A stretch of DNA of 64,000 nt from Sphingobacterium sp. SYP-B4668 (GTDB lineage Bacteria; Bacteroidota; Bacteroidia; Sphingobacteriales; Sphingobacteriaceae), in assembly GCF_027627455.1 (NCBI RefSeq), contig NZ_CP115483.1, positions 2,790,001-2,854,000 of the forward strand, written 5' to 3'. The notes under the pieces were generated by a model. That model did not search any database. It was not told where the DNA came from and saw only the letters and a program-made list of their open reading frames with translations. Below, in pieces: positions 55,112-64,000 of the stretch (the stretch's first letter is position 1; each line of letters begins with the position of its first letter). A program made the position numbers and the translations under genes.

Positions 55112-56212
55112 ATGATTACTACATTACACAAACTCCAATCCGAGTTGACCCGTTTGTATGCCGCAGACTCTTCCCGCTTACCCCAGGTGCTACAGCAGGT
55201 CGTAGCCCTATGCCAGGCCAACAGGCAAGAAGCTGTCAAAGCGCACAAAAAGTATCGCAACGAGAAGCGTGCCACGACCGCTTTCAGACAATATCACCGT
55301 CTATTGATCACCATTTGTGATAGGCTATACCGCCATACGACACACGTGGACCCTATCCATCCCGAAGCCCTATCGGCGTTAGCATCCTTGCTCCAAGAAC
55401 AGGAACTGTTATTCAAAGAATATATAGACCCAGATGCCAAGCTACCCCTCCACTATCAGGCCCAGTTGTCTGATCAGTTGCAGCAACAGCTTCCCGTTAT
55501 CTTGACCCAATTGGGAGCGAAAGGCATACCAAGTGCCTATCTCCTCGAAATCAAGGCCGCCATGGATAGTCTTTTTCAGAAAGGTAAGCTCCCCGACCTC
55601 CGTTTTTATCATTACGACTACCTCCCCACTTTGGTAAAAGCATTGCAAGAACTCGCCAATGACAGGCGGGCCAAGAAATGGACCGAACGCTTCATCCTGC
55701 AATTGATTGCCCACAACTTCAACCATATGGGCTTCTATAATCGCTGGTGCGAACAGGTCGATCAGATCGTGAGCCAAATGGAGCCGTTTGCATCCCAGAA
55801 ATACCTGCTGAGCTTACGCATCCACCTGCGACGTGACGACCACGCGTTTAAAAGCGCCTACAACCGCGAGCGCGCCTCCTTGCTCAGCTATATGCGCGAC
55901 TATGTCGAAAATAAGCTCAAGGATATCAAATCCGCCAATTGGGACAAGATCGATGGCGTGATCACCGGACTCAATTCGCAACAGCTCGCCGTCATCTTTC
56001 ATTACATCTATGACTCCGACATGCTGCTCTATCCTTCCAAACGGATTGCTGCAGCCGCATTTTCCACCCACATCAAGAGCAAGACCGGCAATCATATCTC
56101 TATCAAGACCCTGCTCAAGATCGATAAACGTGAGTTTTTGGGCGCAGCCGCCATCATCTACAAGAAATTCCAACACATGGCCATCAAGATCAAAAAAGAT
56201 TACGACCTGTGA
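55112..56212 (+). CDS. Unidentified protein, weakly RteC-like
   Basis: Soluble protein of 366 residues with no signal and many Gln, His and basic residues. Mainly helical: LHKLQSELTRLYAAD, then VEDQ-poor helices, a FYHYDYLPTLVKAL segment (about 169-182), and a C-terminal part QQLAVIFHYIYDSDMLL... GNHISIKTLLKIDKREFL that looks winged-helix-like. That C-terminal layout recalls RteC-type excision regulators of conjugative transposons, but this is a weak resemblance. I cannot name the family. Base composition is richer in G and C than in the left part of the window. Confidence 0.55.
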   Translation: MITTLHKLQSELTRLYAADSSRLPQVLQQVVALCQANRQEAVKAHKKYRNEKRATTAFRQYHRLLITICDRLYRHTTHVDPIHPEALSALASLLQEQELLFKEYIDPDAKLPLHYQAQLSDQLQQQLPVILTQLGAKGIPSAYLLEIKAAMDSLFQKGKLPDLRFYHYDYLPTLVKALQELANDRRAKKWTERFILQLIAHNFNHMGFYNRWCEQVDQIVSQMEPFASQKYLLSLRIHLRRDDHAFKSAYNRERASLLSYMRDYVENKLKDIKSANWDKIDGVITGLNSQQLAVIFHYIYDSDMLLYPSKRIAAAAFSTHIKSKTGNHISIKTLLKIDKREFLGAAAIIYKKFQHMAIKIKKDYDL

Positions 56213-56250
56213 AGCACTTGCTCTAAGTCTTGACCGTCACTTGAGGTTGG

Positions 56251-56778
56251 CTACCCCATGAGGTGCTTTTTCATCATGATATCCGTCTGCTCATCATTGC
56301 CTAATTTAAAGATATGCTTGTCAAAGGCTACAAATCCATTCTTTTCATAAAATCGAATTGCCCGCGGGTTTTTCTCCCAAACGCCCAGCCAGATATCATG
56401 CACCTGCAATGATTCGGCTATTTCCACGGCTTTGTCATAGAGCAGTTGGCCCACTCTCTTTCCATGATAAGCGCCTAATACATAGATTCTTTCTATTTCC
56501 AATGTGCTGTTATCCTGGAGTTCGGTCTGTGCACTTCCTGTATTCACCTTGAGGTATCCGATTACGTTGTCGTCCAGCAGTGCAAAGTAAAATGCTGACC
56601 CCTCCCTGTTCAGCTCTTGAGCAAGCTTTTCTTCGGAGAATCCCTCGGCCAGATAATGGGCCATATCTTGCGCACTGTTGCTTTCTGAAAATGTTTCGAA
56701 AAATGTCTCCCTACCAATTTTTTGAAGTGCTGCAATGTCATCTCGGCCCACTTGTTTGATTGCTATTTTTTCCATCAC
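56251..56778 (-). CDS. GNAT-family N-acetyltransferase
   Basis: Soluble enzyme of 175 residues; ATG 56775 (MEKIAIKQ) is an alternative start. The acetyl-CoA motif is RIYVLGAYHGKRVGQLLYDKA and the conserved NPRAIRFYEKNGF (about 140-152) closes the fold. The order resembles spermine/spermidine or peptide acetyltransferases (PaiA-type), but the substrate is unknown. It lies 62 bases downstream of the PaiB-like gene in the same orientation. PaiA and PaiB are paired in Bacillus, which makes a related role plausible. Confidence 0.85.
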   Translation of the reverse strand: MMEKIAIKQVGRDDIAALQKIGRETFFETFSESNSAQDMAHYLAEGFSEEKLAQELNREGSAFYFALLDDNVIGYLKVNTGSAQTELQDNSTLEIERIYVLGAYHGKRVGQLLYDKAVEIAESLQVHDIWLGVWEKNPRAIRFYEKNGFVAFDKHIFKLGNDEQTDIMMKKHLMG

Positions 56779-56839
56779 TATTTGATTAATCTAAAGATAC
56801 TCCTTATCCAACACAGTTATCGCCCTCCATCCTTTAAGA

Positions 56840-57442
56840 TCACCTTTTCATATAGGCCGCTAGCATACGTTCATGTGTATCCTCACTCTTTTCAAGATGA
56901 TCCTTTATATTCTTCCTGTCGGCCTCATTTTTATTCTGACTCAATTTGGCTTGTCCCTGCAGATCCGCAACCTTAATCTCAAAAGCGACAATACCTTTCA
57001 TCATACGTGCTTTATACGTATCGGGCAATTGTTGCCATTGGCCGGAATAGGCTTCTTCATACCATCCAATCATTTTTTCCAACGCATGTCGTGTTTCTTG
57101 CCCGCTTTCCAAAATTCTCCCCCTTCCATATGCGTGGACCGCGATATAATCCCATGTGGGTACATTTTCGACTTTTCCATACAAACTTGGCGAAATATAC
57201 GCATGTGGTTCCGAAAAAATAATCAGCGACGTACTTTTCTCTATGGATTTGGCCTGCGCATTAGCGATTGCAAAATGGGAAGTTAAGCACACAGCACCTT
57301 CCCGTTCTTCGATTACAAAGGGCAAATGTGTTGCCGCCAAGTTGCCCTCAGCAAACGTAATAATAGGCGCAAAACTAAATTGCTTCATAAAGGAAATCAT
57401 CTCCTGACGGTCGTTGATTGCAAAATGTTTAGGAATGTACAT
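56840..57442 (-). CDS. FMN-binding negative transcriptional regulator (PaiB-like)
   Basis: The start is at ATG 57442 (MYIPKHFAINDRQEM), 200 residues. The longer frame to 57526 runs into the divergent promoter region. Segments matching the PaiB family are FAPIITFAEGNLAATHLPF near residues 23-41, LIIFSEPHAYISPSLYG and VPTWDYIAVHAYG. It binds FMN and in Bacillus represses sporulation or degradative genes; here the targets are unknown. Divergent from a MocR-type regulator, and followed by a GNAT gene. Confidence 0.87.
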   Translation of the reverse strand: MYIPKHFAINDRQEMISFMKQFSFAPIITFAEGNLAATHLPFVIEEREGAVCLTSHFAIANAQAKSIEKSTSLIIFSEPHAYISPSLYGKVENVPTWDYIAVHAYGRGRILESGQETRHALEKMIGWYEEAYSGQWQQLPDTYKARMMKGIVAFEIKVADLQGQAKLSQNKNEADRKNIKDHLEKSEDTHERMLAAYMKR

Positions 57443-57448
57443 GCTTTC

Positions 57449-57497
57449 TAAATTTGAATATAACGCAAAACTAGTTGTATATTGGATTGCATATATA
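57449..57497. promoter_or_regulatory. Divergent promoter/operator between paiB-like and mocR-like genes
   Basis: The 71-base gap holds a plus-strand -7 box TAAATTTG (57449-57456) and, further right, an inverted repeat GTATAT/ATATAC within 57477-57497. MocR-type regulators often control an adjacent divergent gene, so this is a likely binding region. Confidence 0.4.
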
Positions 57498-57513
57498 CGC
57501 CAATCAGAAGAAA

Positions 57514-59001
57514 ATGAATAATCCAATTATCGTTACTGTATTTGAAGGCATCTCTTTACAGCCTGGGACAGGAAGGGCCCTGTACCTTCAACTCGCCGAT
57601 CAAATTCTAGCGCTACTCACGAGCAATACCTTGGTAGCTGGACAGAAACTACTCAGCACAAGGGATGCGGGGGCGCTTTTGGGCATTAATAGACTTACCG
57701 TCCAAAAAGCATATGAGGAGCTCGAGGTTCAAGGATGGCTGGTGAGCGGTGTCGGCAAGGGCACTTTTGTATCTAACCATGTCGCCGATCATCAACCCAA
57801 GCAGCTGGGCAGCAGCGCTCCGGTCAACAGGCAAAAGATAGCTGGATTTTCCCTACCCAGCACTCCCTATGCTACTCATGTGCCACTCAGCATCCCCGAA
57901 CTACATTTTGATGACGGCTATCCCGATCCGCGGCTCTCTCCCTTGAAAGAGCTCTATCGCGCCTATCGCAATCAGCTCAGTAGAAGTGGCCTCTATGATA
58001 AATACGGCAGCTATGCCGATCCTACAGGCGCCGACTATTATCTCGAAACCATTTCACATTATTTAAATACCACGCGCGGATTAAAAAGCAAAAAACAAAA
58101 TATCCTATCCACACGCGGTACATTGATGGGCATTCACTTGGTCATCCATGCATTGGTCAAGCCTGGCGATGTTGTCCTTACAGGTGTGCCCGGTTGGGGA
58201 AGAGTAGAAGGTAACATCTTGTACGCCGGTGCCACACATATCCCCATAGGGATAGATGAGCATGGTATACGCGTCGATGAAATCGCTGCTATCTGTCAAA
58301 CGCAAAAGATACGAATGGTGTATGTCACCCCTCACCACCATTATCCTACGACCGTGTCCCTTCGTATCGACAGGAGGCTCGAACTCTTGCGACTTGCCAA
58401 TGTACATGGGTTTATTATATTGGAAGACGACTACGATTACGATTTCCATTACAAACAGCGCCCCATTCTGCCTTTAGCCAGCCAAGATGAAAATGGGATG
58501 GTCATCTATTGCGGTTCGTTCAGCAAAAGCCTGTCTCCTGCATTCCGGATCGGCTACATCGCCGCCGCCGAAAATGTCATCCGTCATCTTGCCAACATCC
58601 GGATATTACACGATCGGCAAGGCGACCACATCATGGACAATGCTATTGCCGATATCATCAACGACGGCACGGTGCAACGTTATCTTCGGCGGACGCTCCC
58701 CATATATCAAAGACGACGTGACCTTTTTTGCACATGTTTACAAAGCGAGCTAAGCGGCAACGTCCAATTCGGTATCCCCGAAGGGGGCATGTCTGTCTGG
58801 GTACACTTTGCCCCCGATATCGACCTCAGCCAATTGGTGAAACGCGCCTATCAAAAAGGACTCTTACTGTCGGACGGTGACGTCATCCAAGATGCCCCAT
58901 TTCATGAAAATGGCTTGCGGTTGGGATTTGCCTCGTCGACAGAAGCAGAAATCATCCAAGGAATCTCCATTTTGAAAAGCCTCCTCTCGTCTTCCAAGTG
59001 A
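57514..59001 (+). CDS. MocR/PdxR-type transcriptional regulator with aminotransferase domain
   Basis: Chimeric regulator: the N-terminal winged helix-turn-helix (about 18-88, LYLQLADQILALLTSN, LSTRDAGALLGINRLTVQKAYEEL) joins a fold-type I aminotransferase-like domain. The start is set at ATG 57514, giving 495 residues. Lys338 in SFSKSLSPAFRIGY is the PLP-binding residue. Such proteins sense PLP or amino compounds. It is divergent from the PaiB-like gene, its likely target. A terminator-like hairpin lies about 165 bases downstream. Confidence 0.9.
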   Translation: MNNPIIVTVFEGISLQPGTGRALYLQLADQILALLTSNTLVAGQKLLSTRDAGALLGINRLTVQKAYEELEVQGWLVSGVGKGTFVSNHVADHQPKQLGSSAPVNRQKIAGFSLPSTPYATHVPLSIPELHFDDGYPDPRLSPLKELYRAYRNQLSRSGLYDKYGSYADPTGADYYLETISHYLNTTRGLKSKKQNILSTRGTLMGIHLVIHALVKPGDVVLTGVPGWGRVEGNILYAGATHIPIGIDEHGIRVDEIAAICQTQKIRMVYVTPHHHYPTTVSLRIDRRLELLRLANVHGFIILEDDYDYDFHYKQRPILPLASQDENGMVIYCGSFSKSLSPAFRIGYIAAAENVIRHLANIRILHDRQGDHIMDNAIADIINDGTVQRYLRRTLPIYQRRRDLFCTCLQSELSGNVQFGIPEGGMSVWVHFAPDIDLSQLVKRAYQKGLLLSDGDVIQDAPFHENGLRLGFASSTEAEIIQGISILKSLLSSSK

Positions 59002-59596
59002 TATTTCGTGGTGGAGCTGTTACGATTTCTTCCCGTAGTACGGTCAGGTCGATTTGATTGGCGTTAGGACCGTGTTTTTGCGATGCCCAAATTAACCGTC
59101 CGATAGGATGCACCTGTTTACAAATCGTTAATTATGGGTGAATTTGTTCTTTATTTTCATTTAGAGGGGATAATCCCCCACTATCCCCTTTTTATCTCCA
59201 CCGTAATCTTCGAAAATCAGCCCCTGTATTCTCCCAAACCCACTTTTACCAAGAATCCGTCCGCAGTTCCTCGCATACACTTTTACCCCCTTCGTCAGCA
59301 GCATACCTCCTCTAGCGTCACTAAAGCGTACCTAGCACGCCACAAACTACCCCTAAAATACCTGCATTCTCCCCCTAATTTTGATTATAACCAGTGATGG
59401 AGTGACTGACAACATACAGCGAATCCAAGGCTCCAGGCAAGCTTAGGTGAAGGGCGTGTCGGCCAAAAGACCTTTCCGACTATCCATCAGATTCAGCTCT
59501 TGGCACCGACCATCAAAAGACGCTGATCCGGATAGCATTCCTTATTCTTTTCTAGGGATTTAAAAAGAAAAGAGCAACATATTAAAACTAGCAGCA
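59002..59596. other. Gene-free stretch downstream of the mocR-like gene
   Basis: 595 bases. It contains a terminator hairpin at 59166-59194. Open frames in it are short and lack coding character. No RNA gene or repeat is recognised. The last 50 bases hold the leader of the next gene. Confidence 0.5.
59166..59194 (+). terminator. Rho-independent terminator
   Basis: Stem GGGGATA/TATCCCC (59166-59172 and 59182-59188) followed by five T residues. Probably ends the mocR-like transcript. Confidence 0.7.
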
Positions 59597-59908
59597 ATGC
59601 GTAGATCACTAAAAAAACATGCAATAGCCTTGGTAGCCTTGGCGATTGCAGCAACCAGTTACGGCTTGATGTCATTTGGCGAAAAGCAAGCCGAAAAACT
59701 AAATCTCAAATGGTATGAGGTCCTCCCAAATGGGAACATATCCAGTATGGACGACCCCAATCTTGAAACCGAATGCCCAGCTACCAATACAACAGACTAT
59801 TGTGCAGTGGCATTTGAAGAAGGTACCACACCACCCTCGCATATTTCCGAGACAGATGAAGGTGGAGGTTCGATACCTACCAATGGAGTCAGGTTCCGAA
59901 ATCCATAA
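59597..59908 (+). CDS. Small exported DUF6520-like protein
   Basis: Protein of 103 residues with an N-terminal signal-like segment (residues 8-25, IALVALAIAATSYGLMSFG). The mature part contains LKWYEVLPNGNISSM and a Cys pair in ECPATNTTDYCAVAFEE, the pattern of short Bacteroidetes proteins of the DUF6520/NVEALA kind (from memory). They are often found near SusC/SusD genes. Function unknown. It converges on the susD-like gene, sharing a hairpin. Confidence 0.7.
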   Translation: MRRSLKKHAIALVALAIAATSYGLMSFGEKQAEKLNLKWYEVLPNGNISSMDDPNLETECPATNTTDYCAVAFEEGTTPPSHISETDEGGGSIPTNGVRFRNP

Positions 59909-59922
59909 ATTGATTTGGTAAT

Positions 59923-59966
59923 GGGGCCACAGGTGGGCCATGTCGCTCACCTGTGGTCCCTATTTT
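59923..59966. terminator. Bidirectional terminator between the DUF6520-like gene and susD
   Basis: A 9-bp stem (59927-59935 and 59948-59956) extended by GGG/CCC, followed by a T-rich stretch. Confidence 0.75.
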
Positions 59967-59969
59967 GTA

Positions 59970-61337
59970 TTATTGACGAGGATTTTGGGCCATCCCATTT
60001 ATGTCTACGACAATCTCTGGGATAGGTAGTGTCCAGTTTTTACTAGCAGGCGGTAGGTCATATCGATCTTCATCCAGCTGTCTCCAAAGTGTCGTTGCAT
60101 AGGTCCCCTCCCTATTCAAACGCTTCAGGTCGCCCCACCTCAGCCCTCTGAATACCAGTTCTTTTCTACGTTCCAGCAAAATCCGTTGGAGCAAGTCCGG
60201 CCCATTGGCCAGGTTTTCTTTTTGCAGATCCGGGTCCCTTGTGCGCAGCAGCTCAAAGAGCGTCGTCATCGCCTCCGCCTCCTTACCCTGCCGATATTGG
60301 CATTCCGCTTTGATAAGGTATACTTCGCTGGTGGTCAGTCCCGCAAACATAGCCGTACCACCCTCATAAGAACCCCTGTAAATAGTGCCTTGGGGAGTCA
60401 CCCTGTAAAAGTATCCCTTTCGAAGATCTGTATCCTCGTAGCTCTCCACCAATTCACGTGATACATAGAAAGTACCCCTAAAAATAGCGGAAGAAGACAT
60501 GATATTCCGATAGATGACCTCCACATTGTCGGGCATGAAGGGATAGGCACGACTTCCATCAACCTTGCTGAAATTCATCAGATCATCCTGTAAAGCCAAG
60601 CATCGTTCACTGGCATCCAATGCTTTGTCATAGCGGTACATACTCAGGTACACTCTTGCCAGCAAGGACAAGACGGCGGTTTTCCCCGGACGTACACCCT
60701 TCTCGGAAAGCGCAGGAAGATATGCTTCTGCTTCGCTCAGGTCGGCTACGATCTGCTCCAATGTCTCGGATAGTGTGGCCCTTGTGCTTTTTATCGAAAT
60801 ATCCGACTGTAGGCGAATAGGTATCCCCAGTTGCGAGGTGGCGATGGCAGGATCGTATTGCTCACAAAACAGCTGGCTTAACTGATAGAAAGCCCATGCA
60901 CGCTGAAAGAGTGCCGTGCCCTGGATCCTTCGATGTTCTTCCACATCCGCCGCCGTAGTCGGCGATAGCAGCTTTAGCTTCTCCAACACCAAGTTGCTGT
61001 AATATATGCGCTGATAGGGCCATGCCCAATCATCGGTCACCCCTTTTATACTGTTGTCTCCATAGATATCAGACTTCCAGATATAGGTATTCTTCTCCCA
61101 TGTTGCAGCGAGGGAATTCCAAAAATTGCTTGGGATTTCGTAGTCATCCGCGCTCATTTCGCCCATCACCGGGTAGCCGGCCTGCATCACCCTTGTATTG
61201 TCCAGTAGCGCCCTTAGATCTTTCCAACTTGTCGGAACGACCAGTTTTTGATCGGGTTTCGCTCCCAGCCAGTCATCTTGACAGGATATACAGCATATGA
61301 TCGTGCAGATACCGACTATTATAATTCTCATTTTCAT
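59970..61337 (-). CDS. SusD/RagB-family nutrient-binding lipoprotein
   Basis: Surface lipoprotein of 455 residues that caps the SusC channel. The signal ends in a lipobox (ISCQ, Cys about 19). TPR-like helices with QRAWAFYQLSQLF (about 140-152), YRYDKALDASERCLAL and the C-terminal ELVFRGLRWGDLKRLNREG match the SusD family. It follows the susC-like gene by 45 bases. The substrate (a glycan, peptide or other nutrient) cannot be told. No glycoside hydrolase is adjacent in view. Confidence 0.92.
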   Translation of the reverse strand: MKMRIIIVGICTIICCISCQDDWLGAKPDQKLVVPTSWKDLRALLDNTRVMQAGYPVMGEMSADDYEIPSNFWNSLAATWEKNTYIWKSDIYGDNSIKGVTDDWAWPYQRIYYSNLVLEKLKLLSPTTAADVEEHRRIQGTALFQRAWAFYQLSQLFCEQYDPAIATSQLGIPIRLQSDISIKSTRATLSETLEQIVADLSEAEAYLPALSEKGVRPGKTAVLSLLARVYLSMYRYDKALDASERCLALQDDLMNFSKVDGSRAYPFMPDNVEVIYRNIMSSSAIFRGTFYVSRELVESYEDTDLRKGYFYRVTPQGTIYRGSYEGGTAMFAGLTTSEVYLIKAECQYRQGKEAEAMTTLFELLRTRDPDLQKENLANGPDLLQRILLERRKELVFRGLRWGDLKRLNREGTYATTLWRQLDEDRYDLPPASKNWTLPIPEIVVDINGMAQNPRQ

Positions 61338-61382
61338 CCGTATATGTTATTTTGTTCAACTTTATTTAGTCCAGCCAATGGT

Positions 61383-64000
61383 TTATTGCAAGCCCATGTT
61401 CAGGCCTATCGAATAGATCCTATTGGGGGCCAAGAAGGACATCGGGTAGTCCGGGTCCACTCCCGATCTGCTTTTACGCCAGAGTATGCCCACATTGCTT
61501 ACACTTCCATTTATCCTTAGGCTTTTGATGGTCTTCGACCTCAATCGCAGATCGTAGCCAACCACCACATCCTGCAAGCGCACATGGTCACCCGGCTCTA
61601 CCAAGACATCGGCATATCCATATACCAAGTCCCGGTTAAAGTCAATAGGCGTGACCAAAGAAGGCACATCCGTCCATTGTTCGTCTCCCGGTTGCTTCCA
61701 TCGCTTATCGTAATCGGTATGCCCTTTATTCATATAATGGAAGTTGTAGTAGTCTATGGATTGTCTACGATAGAAATACTTGAATTTATAAACCAGATTA
61801 AAACCAAGACGAATTCCTTTGTATGCAACATCTTGGCGTATGGATCCAAATAGTGTGGGTATGCTGCTACCGTGATAGATCAGATCATCGAGCTTGGCTT
61901 CCTGTCGAAATTTGGAATAATTCAGACTCGGCTCTCCATCGAGGTATACGATAGGATTTCCTTTACCGTCCAATCCATGCCATGGGTAGCTGAATAGGAC
62001 ATCCAAGGGATATCCGATCAGTGGCTTGGTGAATCTGCCTAGAAAATACCCATCCAGGTTGCCCCTGCCGTCGTCAAAATAGGCCGTGACCGAATTTTTG
62101 ACCATACTCAACAGGTAGGTCCCCTGCCATGAAAGATTGGGCCTGGTCATTTTTTTGACCTTAAGCTCCATATCCACCCCCGTGGCGTCCATATTGGCAT
62201 AGTTCTGTTTAAAAGATGCCCCTGCGCTCCCCGAGTAAAAGGCTGTTGGGTCTATGAACGAGAATCCAAAAAGATCCGTACTCCGTTTTTTATAAAAATC
62301 AAGGGTGCCCTCCACCCGCCGATCTTTGGAGGAGAAGTCTATCGCCAGGTTCAACACCGCTACTTTCTCCCAGCGCAAAGCCGGATTTCCCGGATTGGTA
62401 ATCTGTGCCGACAATAGCCCGGATTGGCTGTCCATGGAATATCGAGCCGTAGGAAATGCGCTGACCGATTTATCCAGATTGCCATTATAACCATAGGTAG
62501 CCCTCACTTTCAGCTTGGGTATGGCCGCCCATTGGTAAAAATCCTCTTTGTCCATTATCCACGCACCTCCTATCGACCATAGCGGCACGCCGCGTTGGTT
62601 AGTATTCACGCCAAATAGGTTTGATGCATCCCACCTGGCGCTCCCGCTCCATATATACCTATCCTTAAAGGTGACCGCCAGATTGGAAAAGTAGGACACA
62701 TATCTATCCAGCATCTGTGTATCCGACCCTGCATTCGAGGGCAGGAAAGAGGTGCCCGATGGCCGAAGGTTGTAACGAACATTGTAGTTAAGATTTGCCG
62801 TCGAGGTAAGTGTCTCCCTATCGTATCCATAGCGCAACAGACTATGTCTTAATGCCTTGAACTGCTTGACCTCCGCACCTGCTATACCGTTGATAGCTAT
62901 CTCTCCGATGGATCTATCCAGCTTCAACATCGGTCTCAGGCTATGGGTCTCACTCTTGGCGGTGGATACATTTAGGATATCCCCTTCAGGGAATGCGCGG
63001 GCAAGATCGAGCTGTGTATATCTATTGACCGTATGGCGTACATAGTAGCTCTCTTTGCTGTCTATTGATTCCTGATCGGCGTATAGCTGACCATATTGGT
63101 AATTCAGGTCGAGAGATAGCCCCTTCATGATCTGGTAGCCCAAGGACATCTGCCAGTTGAGGTTCAGTGTGTTATCGATCCTGTGGTTGTTGGCCAACTC
63201 ATCTAGGGGGCGATAGCTCCAATCCAACAGCCCAAGTGCCTCCTGTTCGCTCTTGTACCTGTCACTATAATCCCTGACGATGGATCCATTGGTCCCGTCC
63301 AGTTCTTTGAGTCGTGCATACGGATACAAGCGGTCACTAAGGGATAGAAAATCCACTCCATTATCGTGGCGCTTGCCCAGCGATATCAACAGGCGGGATT
63401 GCACCGTAAGGCGATCCAATAACTGTAAGCTGTTATTGAATCCTAGCGTGATCCGTTGATTGCGTGAGCGAATGGCCTGTTTCTGCTGCCCTAGGTACCC
63501 GAGGGATAGGTAGTACGTATGCTTTTGTCCGCCACCCTCCATATTGAGGTCGTATTGTCGATCGACGGCCTTTTGATAGAGATACCGGCCCGCATCCCTG
63601 CGGATATCCACCTCGCCCCATTTGGACTTGAGCGCCGCCACTTCCTCATCGGTATACTTTCCCTGCTTGTGGTCTTGGAGCACCTGTACAAAAGGGCTGA
63701 TCGGCTGCTTATTGGCACTGTTGATCCTGGAATCGTACAATCCCGCATCGAAAAGGATCTCTTCCATCTCCATGAAGCTTTGCGAACCCAAGAAGGCTGG
63801 AGAATAAAAAAGATCCGGCCGCTGTTGCAGGGCTGTATGATGGGAAAAACCAAGAGTGGCCTTCTCCGACAGCTTCCCCTGCTTGGTCGTGATCACGATT
63901 ACCCCATTGGCTGCTCGCACTCCCCAGATAGATGCCGCTGCGGCATCCTTCAAGATGGTGACACTCGCGATATCGCTCGGATTGATTGCTTGGATATCGC
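61383..64000 (-). CDS. SusC/RagA-family TonB-linked outer-membrane protein (partial, cut by right edge)
   Basis: TonB-dependent importer pairing with the SusD protein. The coding frame continues past base 64000. Just before residue block KDAAAASIWGVRAANGV the frame still reads INPSDIASVTIL, so the start is outside the window. About 872 residues of the plug end and barrel are visible. The barrel ends with IYSIGLNMGLQ. No Phe terminus, as in many SusC proteins. Order susC then susD is canonical. Confidence 0.93.
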   Translation of the reverse strand, partial: DIQAINPSDIASVTILKDAAAASIWGVRAANGVIVITTKQGKLSEKATLGFSHHTALQQRPDLFYSPAFLGSQSFMEMEEILFDAGLYDSRINSANKQPISPFVQVLQDHKQGKYTDEEVAALKSKWGEVDIRRDAGRYLYQKAVDRQYDLNMEGGGQKHTYYLSLGYLGQQKQAIRSRNQRITLGFNNSLQLLDRLTVQSRLLISLGKRHDNGVDFLSLSDRLYPYARLKELDGTNGSIVRDYSDRYKSEQEALGLLDWSYRPLDELANNHRIDNTLNLNWQMSLGYQIMKGLSLDLNYQYGQLYADQESIDSKESYYVRHTVNRYTQLDLARAFPEGDILNVSTAKSETHSLRPMLKLDRSIGEIAINGIAGAEVKQFKALRHSLLRYGYDRETLTSTANLNYNVRYNLRPSGTSFLPSNAGSDTQMLDRYVSYFSNLAVTFKDRYIWSGSARWDASNLFGVNTNQRGVPLWSIGGAWIMDKEDFYQWAAIPKLKVRATYGYNGNLDKSVSAFPTARYSMDSQSGLLSAQITNPGNPALRWEKVAVLNLAIDFSSKDRRVEGTLDFYKKRSTDLFGFSFIDPTAFYSGSAGASFKQNYANMDATGVDMELKVKKMTRPNLSWQGTYLLSMVKNSVTAYFDDGRGNLDGYFLGRFTKPLIGYPLDVLFSYPWHGLDGKGNPIVYLDGEPSLNYSKFRQEAKLDDLIYHGSSIPTLFGSIRQDVAYKGIRLGFNLVYKFKYFYRRQSIDYYNFHYMNKGHTDYDKRWKQPGDEQWTDVPSLVTPIDFNRDLVYGYADVLVEPGDHVRLQDVVVGYDLRLRSKTIKSLRINGSVSNVGILWRKSRSGVDPDYPMSFLAPNRIYSIGLNMGLQ

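Noticed and set aside
59134..59397. Plus-strand open frame of 87 codons in the gap after the mocR-like gene
   Set aside because: It spans a terminator hairpin at 59166-59194 and has low-complexity Pro/His-rich composition without any family resemblance.
1..64000. CRISPR arrays, rRNA genes, insertion sequences or prophage
   Set aside because: No regularly spaced repeats, no rRNA sequence, and no transposase or phage structural genes were seen on reading the window.

Overview
The window is from a Bacteroidetes chromosome, most likely family Sphingobacteriaceae (Sphingobacterium-like). This rests on a short primary sigma factor without region 1.1, promoters of the TAnnTTTG (-7) type, a SusC/SusD pair, carboxypeptidase-regulatory-domain TonB receptors, and several short exported or hypothetical families typical of that phylum. 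Genus level is inference. The sequence was read by eye; no database search was run.

Layout. 1-2.7 kb: phosphate uptake operon pstS-pstC-pstA on the minus strand, cut by the left edge. 2.8-9.4 kb: a plus-strand assimilatory sulfate reduction operon: sulfite reductase with a C-terminal HEPN-like domain, cobA and sirC (siroheme supply), an iron-sulfur APS reductase (cysH), and cysD/cysN. No APS kinase gene is present, which fits direct reduction of APS. 9.7-16 kb: minus-strand heavy-metal efflux operon: a Cys/His-rich small protein, a fused CzcA-CzcC protein, and a His-rich CzcB adaptor, with a decayed gene fragment downstream. 16-30.4 kb: mostly housekeeping genes (sirtuin, GH29 fucosidase, RNase HI, thioredoxin reductase, exonuclease, pyrE, two NUDIX enzymes, tRNA-Leu, a truncated PepSY protein, DEAD-box helicase, isocitrate dehydrogenase). 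30.4-40.6 kb: antiporter, LolE/FtsX-like permease, fmt, small HTH regulator, rpoD, M16 peptidase, xerD.

40.6-44.2 kb: a probable metal-uptake cluster (Cys/His membrane protein, TonB receptor, His-rich lipoprotein). 44.3-47.1 kb: tRNA-Arg, rpsU, HAD phosphatase, tRNA-Met, then a DUF1778/GNAT toxin-antitoxin pair flanked by small orphan fragments. 47-59 kb: TPR protein, rsgA, a repeat protein with a DUF4350-like partner, an amidohydrolase, an unidentified 366-residue protein, a GNAT enzyme, and a divergent PaiB-like/MocR-like pair. 59-64 kb: an exported DUF6520-like peptide gene converging on a susD-susC pair whose susC runs off the right edge.

Most promising for follow-up are the HEPN-tailed sulfite reductase, the CzcA-CzcC fusion that keeps an internal signal peptide, the toxin-antitoxin module with an operator overlapping its promoter, the duplicated C-terminal module of the fucosidase, and several decayed gene fragments in intergenic DNA. 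I found no CRISPR array, rRNA, prophage or intact insertion sequence.
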